This document shows positions 6,036 through 9,637 of a stretch of 9,637 nucleotides of DNA, piece by piece (position 1 is the first letter of the stretch; each line of letters starts with the position of its first letter). Source of the stretch: Tannerella sp. (GTDB lineage: Bacteria > Bacteroidota > Bacteroidia > Bacteroidales > Tannerellaceae). The notes beneath the pieces are model-generated. The model made no database searches. It worked only from the letters and a program-made list of their open reading frames with translations, and was not told the DNA's origin. The stretch is from positions 1 to 9,637 of the forward strand of contig JAITNE010000124.1 of assembly GCA_031290635.1 (NCBI GenBank), written 5' to 3'. The position numbers were made by a program, and so were the translations under genes.

Positions 6036-7384
6036 AGTATTTCGGATTTGAATTTACGTATTTGTTGCATTATCATGACGGTCGATACTATGCAGGCGGC
6101 GATGTCGGACGCCGGCAGACTTATCCATACTCCCGTTACATCGAAGAATTGCGGCAGTATCAGCAGACACGGTATAAGAACTATGACCTGCCTTATCAAC
6201 GAAAGAAATATCGCCTTGCCGGCCAGACCGATGCTCTGGAAGAATGTCGCTATCACTATCTGCGCGCCTATCAGCGGATAGAACATCACCGTAATCCTCA
6301 TGCCGTAAACCGAAAGAGAAATCAGTTCTTCGTCGCTCGTAAAAGCGCGTACAACGAGGTCGGGGATAAGTTCGCCGACCAGGAACGCCGTTGTAGTTAT
6401 TATAGTGCCGAAGATAATCGTCAGCCGCAGCACCTCCTGCACTCTGACGTACAGCCGTGCGCCGTAGTTGTATCCTGCGATGGGCTGCATCCCCTGATTC
6501 AAGCCCATCACTATCATCACAAACATAAACGACACGCGATTGATAATCCCGTACGCGCCGATAGCAAGGTCGCCGCTATAGCGTTTGAGGGCGTTATTTA
6601 TAAGTATAATGATGACGCACGACGCTGCATTCATCAGGAACGGCGCCATGCCTATCGAAAGCATGTCGCGTACTATGCGCATGTTCCACTTGAAGATGCT
6701 GCGACGGAAGTGCAGCAGCTCGGCCTTGTTGTTAAACAGTTTCAGCTGCCAGCACAGCGCCATTATCTGCGACAGTACGGTCGCTACGGCAGCCCCCTGT
6801 ATGCCCCATTTGAATCCGAAAATAAATATCGGGTCGAGGACAGTATTAAGGATGACGGTCGTAATCGTCAGCATCATGGCTTTCTGCGGATGACCTGACG
6901 CTCTAAGTACGTTGTTAAGACCGAAATAGAGGTGAGTAACGACGTTGCCGAGCAGGATGATGTACATGTATTCACGGGCGTAAGTGATGGTGTTGTCGCT
7001 TGCTCCGAAGAAGTAGAGGACAGGGTCGAGGAAGATGATGGCGACGACGGTGAAGGCGATGCTTATAATCACGTTCAGGATGACTACGTTGCCGAGCACG
7101 TTCTGCGCCGAGAGATAGTCTTTCTGACCGAGCCTTACCGATACCAGAGTGCTTGCGCCGACGCCAACCATAGCGCCCAACGCCGCCGAAAGATTCATAA
7201 AGGGGAATGTGATGGCGAAGCCGGTGATGGCAAGTGCGCCTACGCCGTGTCCGATAAAGATGCTGTCAACCATATTATATAGCGATGACGCAATCATGGC
7301 GATGATAGCCGGAAAAGCGTACTGCCGCAGAAGACTGCTGACGCGCACCGTTCCAAGTTCGGTAGGGATATTCTGTTGAGACAT
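6032..7384 (-). CDS. MATE family multidrug/sodium antiporter
   Basis: A 450-residue membrane protein with about 12 predicted helices in two similar halves, the form of MATE (multidrug and toxic compound extrusion) transporters of the inner membrane, which expel cationic compounds in exchange for sodium ions or protons. Helix 1 carries the conserved proline (Pro25) and NMVDSIFIGHGVGALAITG (37-55). GVGASTLVSVRLGQKDY (74-90) matches the loop and helix found in the MepA/DinF side of the family, and the corresponding segment in the second half is seen around GLNQGMQPIAGYNYGA. Length is normal. The real substrate cannot be predicted. Its ATG overlaps the TPR gene's stop by one base (TAATG), and the kinase follows by a 4-base overlap, so the three genes are translationally coupled. 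Confidence 0.93.
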   Translation of the reverse strand: MSQQNIPTELGTVRVSSLLRQYAFPAIIAMIASSLYNMVDSIFIGHGVGALAITGFAITFPFMNLSAALGAMVGVGASTLVSVRLGQKDYLSAQNVLGNVVILNVIISIAFTVVAIIFLDPVLYFFGASDNTITYAREYMYIILLGNVVTHLYFGLNNVLRASGHPQKAMMLTITTVILNTVLDPIFIFGFKWGIQGAAVATVLSQIMALCWQLKLFNNKAELLHFRRSIFKWNMRIVRDMLSIGMAPFLMNAASCVIIILINNALKRYSGDLAIGAYGIINRVSFMFVMIVMGLNQGMQPIAGYNYGARLYVRVQEVLRLTIIFGTIITTTAFLVGELIPDLVVRAFTSDEELISLSVYGMRITVMFYPLIGAQIVIATFFQSIGLAGKAIFLSLIRQVIVLIPCLLILPQFFDVTGVWISLPASDIAACIVSTVMIMQQIRKFKSEIL

Positions 7385-8265
7385 TATTTATTCAATGCTT
7401 CCAACTGTTTCTGCGCGGCTTCTTTCAGTTTGGTTTCCTGGTCTGTAGCGTTACGAACGGTCAGTTCATAGTAGCGTCGCGCTTTGTCCTTCTCGCCCTT
7501 CACGGCATATATATAGGCAAGATTATATTGCAGGACGGAGTTGTTAGGCTTGACCTTGTCGGCTTGCAACAGTGTTTCGATGGACTTGTCGTACTGCTTG
7601 CGCTCGTAGTAAACGGTGGATAGATTGAGCAGACATTCATGATTGTTGGGGAAATTCCTGTGCATCACATCAGAGATACGGACGATATTCTTAAACAGCG
7701 TCGTATCGTTCTCGGCAAACAGCGTCCCCTGAAAATCATGAACCGCACCGTCGAACACCACATCAGGATATTCTATCAACCTGAAACCCTCGCCTTTCCA
7801 TTGACAGTCGATCTTCTTCGACATCTCAATCAGCTCGATAACCTTCCTTGTGAACGTCTCAAACTCTTTGATACGCGAGTGCATCACAATCTCCGCCAGA
7901 CGCATGTCGAAGCGCGTCGGGAAACGCCGGACGCCTTCGCCGATGTACTCCAGAGCCTTACGGGCATACTGCATGTCGTACTTCGTAGAATCCTTTTCCT
8001 GACTCTTGACCGTATAAAAGTTGAAGTAAGCCACGTACAGCTCAGGGTCGGTAGTGCCGGCCTGACTCCATTCCTTCAGAATCTGCTCCGACTTGACCAT
8101 ATCTTTGGATCTGAACGCCTTGATGAACTTCTCGATATGAGTGAGTTCCTTGTTCGGCTGCTGCTGTTGTTGCGGCGTAGCTTGCCGCTGTTGATACTCT
8201 GGTTTCAGTTGCGCCGCTACCGGCATACACGCTATTAATACAATAAATAAACACAATTTCTTCAT
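7384..8265 (-). CDS. Secreted tetratricopeptide-repeat protein
   Basis: A 293-residue protein with a signal peptide (MKKLCLFIVLIACMPVAA, cleaved before QLKP) and a glutamine-rich linker, so it should be exported to the periplasm or cell surface. The C-terminal part carries two tetratricopeptide repeats (about residues 209-276 here), with the LNLSTVYYERKQYDKSIETL helix pair followed by LQYNLAYIYAVKGEKDKARRYY; the middle is helical but not clearly TPR. Such proteins usually mediate protein-protein contacts, and the partner is unknown. A second ATG six bases upstream (8271) is possible; the second start was preferred because it gives the standard MKK. It is the first gene of the operon, with a promoter at 8289-8296. 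Confidence 0.8.
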   Translation of the reverse strand: MKKLCLFIVLIACMPVAAQLKPEYQQRQATPQQQQQPNKELTHIEKFIKAFRSKDMVKSEQILKEWSQAGTTDPELYVAYFNFYTVKSQEKDSTKYDMQYARKALEYIGEGVRRFPTRFDMRLAEIVMHSRIKEFETFTRKVIELIEMSKKIDCQWKGEGFRLIEYPDVVFDGAVHDFQGTLFAENDTTLFKNIVRISDVMHRNFPNNHECLLNLSTVYYERKQYDKSIETLLQADKVKPNNSVLQYNLAYIYAVKGEKDKARRYYELTVRNATDQETKLKEAAQKQLEALNK

Positions 8266-8288
8266 AGTCATTTTATATTTTGAAGCCG

Positions 8289-8296
8289 CAAAGGTA
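8289..8296 (-). promoter_or_regulatory. Promoter -7 element for the TPR-MATE-kinase operon
   Basis: TACCTTTG on the minus strand fits TAnnTTTG exactly. Transcription would begin near 8282, about 10 to 17 bases before the TPR start. The -33 region is T-rich without a clear TTG. It lies just beyond the ferredoxin terminator, so the operon is read independently of the ferredoxin gene. Confidence 0.6.
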
Positions 8297-8319
8297 CGAA
8301 AAAACTACGAATCCGAAGG

Positions 8320-8358
8320 AAAAAAAGAGGGCAGAAGTGAACAATACTTCTAACCCTC
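8320..8358 (-). terminator. Intrinsic terminator of the ferredoxin gene
   Basis: On the minus strand GAGGG-TT-AGAAGT, a seven-base loop, then ACTTCT-G-CCCTC and seven T residues. The two stem blocks pair fully (8354-8358 with 8327-8331 and 8346-8351 with 8333-8338), with a small internal loop. It begins about 30 bases after the ferredoxin stop. Confidence 0.9.
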
Positions 8359-8388
8359 TCCCCAATTTAAAACATAATCCCGAGCTTA

Positions 8389-8556
8389 TTAGCCCGGATG
8401 AATAGCCTCTGTGGGACATGCGTCCGCACAGGTGCCGCAATCGGTGCACATTTCGGGGTCTATCTTGTAGATATCGCCTTCCGAGATAGCGCCAACCGGA
8501 CACTCATCAATACAAGTACCGCAAGCGATACAATCTTCACTAATTAAGTAAGCCAT
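8389..8556 (-). CDS. 2[4Fe-4S] ferredoxin, 55 residues
   Basis: A 55-residue protein starting MAYLISEDCIACGTC. It has two complete CxxCxxCxxxCP cluster motifs, cysteines 9, 12, 15, 19 and 37, 40, 43, 47, each followed by a proline, in the pseudo-twofold arrangement of small clostridial-type ferredoxins. It would carry electrons at low potential in the cytoplasm for anaerobic metabolism, for example with pyruvate:ferredoxin oxidoreductase, but the partner is not shown here. The length is the normal one for this type. It has its own promoter (8588-8595) and terminator (8320-8358), so it is a one-gene unit, divergent from porT. Confidence 0.95.
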   Translation of the reverse strand: MAYLISEDCIACGTCIDECPVGAISEGDIYKIDPEMCTDCGTCADACPTEAIHPG

Positions 8557-8587
8557 AATTTAATCAATCTTTAGTTAAACTTCGCCG

Positions 8588-8595
8588 CAAAAGTA
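8588..8595 (-). promoter_or_regulatory. Promoter -7 element for the ferredoxin gene
   Basis: TACTTTTG on the minus strand is a TAnnTTTG match about 32 bases upstream of the ferredoxin ATG at 8556. No convincing -33 box is seen. Confidence 0.55.
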
Positions 8596-8627
8596 TCAAT
8601 AATTTTTAATATAGAAGGTATGAAGGA

Positions 8628-8713
8628 GGATATTTTTTTCATCAAACAATAATTGACCCTTTGATGACGGGGGATATTTTTCTTTATCAAACAATAATTG
8701 CGCCCATGATGCG
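8628..8713. repeat. Direct repeat of about 42 bp upstream of porT
   Basis: GGATATTTTT at 8628 and 8672 begins two copies that share an exact 15-mer ATCAAACAATAATTG (8641-8655 and 8686-8700, 45 bases apart) and a looser GATG-containing tail. They fill the space between the ferredoxin promoter and the porT start, where no ordinary plus-strand promoter is seen. They could be binding sites for a regulator or only a duplication. Confidence 0.65.
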
Positions 8714-8736
8714 TTAGTATCTAAAACAGTTTTCGC

Positions 8737-9444
8737 TTGAAAAAAACAGCTTACATACTCGCATTAGCATTACTCTCGTTCGCGCTGTCGGCGCAGAAAC
8801 GGACAGTTCAGAATCAGCCTTATGCCGATTTCAAGCTCTATCATTTCGGCTTCCACGTAGGTCTGCATACTCAGGACTTGATTCTGACTAATAATGGTCT
8901 GCCGACCGAAGATGGCACTACGCGGTGGTTTGCAGAGATACCTTCGTACTCACCCGGCTTCAGTGTAGGAGTGATTGGCGACCTGTTTCTTAATCCCTAC
9001 ATGAATTTAAGATTGACTCCCACAATACATTTCGGCGACAAGGTCGTGCATTTCATCTCTACCGGCTCACTACAGGATGAAAAGCGCATCAGCATCCGTT
9101 CCAATTATATAGACATGCCTCTTAGCGTAAAGATTCAGTCGATGAGGCTTAATAACTACCGTCCATACATCACGGGTGGAGTATATGGAGCCTTGGAATT
9201 AGGTCGCAAGACGGGCACGCTTCTCCTGTTTAATACCATGGATTACGGGCTTGAATTTGGAGTAGGATGCACGGTTTACATGCCCTTTTTCAGGTTAGCG
9301 CCTGAGATTAAGTTTAAGTTCGGAATGGCCGACCTGTTGGAGAAAAAGCGCGACGACCTCACGAATGACGCGGACAGAGTATTCACGAACGCCCTGTCGA
9401 AAGCTACCTCAAGGATGATTGTGTTTACGTTTAACTTTGAGTAG
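8737..9444 (+). CDS. porT: PorT-like outer-membrane beta-barrel protein of the type IX secretion system
   Basis: A 235-residue protein with a signal peptide (about 1-19, ending ALSA before QKR) and alternating hydrophobic strands typical of an eight-stranded outer-membrane barrel, ending in phenylalanine-rich FTFNFE. The stretch YHFGFHVGLHTQDLILTNNG (35-54), WFAEIPSYSPGFSVGVIGDLFLNP (64-87), MNLRLTPTIHFGDK (89-102) and YIDMPLSVKIQS (124-135) fits PorT/SprT, a protein needed for type IX secretion in Porphyromonas and Flavobacterium. The start is TTG at 8737: upstream ATG codons are out of frame and closed by stops, and the next in-frame ATG would remove the signal peptide. Alone on its strand here. 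Confidence 0.87.
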   Translation: MKKTAYILALALLSFALSAQKRTVQNQPYADFKLYHFGFHVGLHTQDLILTNNGLPTEDGTTRWFAEIPSYSPGFSVGVIGDLFLNPYMNLRLTPTIHFGDKVVHFISTGSLQDEKRISIRSNYIDMPLSVKIQSMRLNNYRPYITGGVYGALELGRKTGTLLLFNTMDYGLEFGVGCTVYMPFFRLAPEIKFKFGMADLLEKKRDDLTNDADRVFTNALSKATSRMIVFTFNFE

Positions 9445-9477
9445 GGGCAGATGTCCGTCGTATCATGTCGCATGTGT

Positions 9478-9525
9478 CCGTCATTGCGAGTCCCTATAAA
9501 AAAATTAAACAATGGGAAATGACGG
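9478..9525. repeat. Inverted repeat downstream of porT
   Basis: CCGTCATT (9478-9485) pairs with AATGACGG (9518-9525), and TCCC/GGGA (9491-9494 with 9514-9517) extends the stem after a small bulge. It lies 33 bases after the porT stop and may serve as its 3' end or be a dispersed repeat. Confidence 0.5.
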
Positions 9526-9570
9526 CTTAAAAACTGTTTCAAGGCATTTCGCTACTCTGCTGATTTTTAG

Positions 9571-9618
9571 CGGATTTTGCAAAATCCGTTATTGGTAGAC
9601 CCTACCCCGCTGCGCGGG
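9571..9618. repeat. Two short hairpins at the right edge
   Basis: An 18-bp perfect palindrome built on CGGATTTTG (9571-9588) is followed by CCCGC-TGC-GCGGG (9606-9618). Neither is followed by a T-run in the right orientation, so they are not clear terminators. The last 193 bases of the window show no gene. Confidence 0.6.
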
Positions 9619-9637
9619 TAAAAAAGCCAAAAGACGT

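Noticed and set aside
6062..6898. Plus-strand open frame of 278 codons
   Set aside because: It is antisense to the MATE gene, is rich in His, Tyr and Arg without a family match, and the minus-strand protein is clearly real.
8273..8503. Minus-strand open frame of 76 codons
   Set aside because: It is a different frame across the ferredoxin gene, its terminator and the next promoter; the 55-residue ferredoxin with eight placed cysteines explains this stretch.
9571..9637. Intrinsic terminator or insertion-sequence end at the right edge
   Set aside because: The hairpins have no T-run in a suitable direction, and no transposase or target duplication is visible before the window ends.

Overview
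The window looks like chromosomal DNA of a member of the Bacteroidetes, most likely a Bacteroidales species with a type IX secretion system. Three things point there. First, the recognisable promoters have the Bacteroidetes -7 element TAnnTTTG (on the minus strand at 61-68, 4641-4648, 8289-8296 and 8588-8595, on the plus strand at 133-140) and the genes lack clear Shine-Dalgarno sites. Second, a PorT-like beta-barrel protein of the type IX secretion system is encoded at 8737-9444. Third, the TatC and PBP1A proteins read like Bacteroidetes versions of those families. The genes are mainly housekeeping cell-envelope functions. I see no phage, plasmid, CRISPR or complete insertion sequence.

Layout. 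At the left edge a minus-strand gene seems to begin (first codons at 1-23) from a good promoter, divergent from a plus-strand DUF456 membrane protein whose true start is 163. Convergent to that is a minus-strand cluster, in transcription order tatA (4608-4402), tatC (4386-3535), a bifunctional class A penicillin-binding protein (3548-1155) and tadA (1115-684). The cluster has one visible promoter ahead of tatA and very short or overlapping junctions, so it is probably an operon that joins protein export, peptidoglycan synthesis and tRNA wobble editing. From 4609 to 5384 there is no convincing gene. This 776-base gap holds heptamer repeats, a hairpin-rich block of TTAGAAAC/GTTTCTAA half-sites that includes a 45-bp exact duplication, and a long imperfect hairpin at 5291-5360.

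A second minus-strand operon runs from 8265/8271 down to 5385: a secreted TPR protein, a MATE-family efflux transporter and a cytidylate-kinase-like P-loop protein, joined by 1-base (TAATG) and 4-base (ATGA) overlaps. Upstream, on the same strand, is a 55-residue 2[4Fe-4S] ferredoxin gene with its own promoter and a textbook intrinsic terminator. Divergent from it, porT begins with a TTG codon and lies behind a 45-bp-period direct repeat. The right end (9445-9637) carries inverted repeats but no gene.

No clearly new multi-gene system is visible. The most unusual features are the palindromic array at 4981-5161, the 11-codon mini-ORF coupled to tadA that resembles the end of the upstream PBP gene, an in-frame 21-bp duplication in the kinase gene, and the repeats between the ferredoxin gene and porT.
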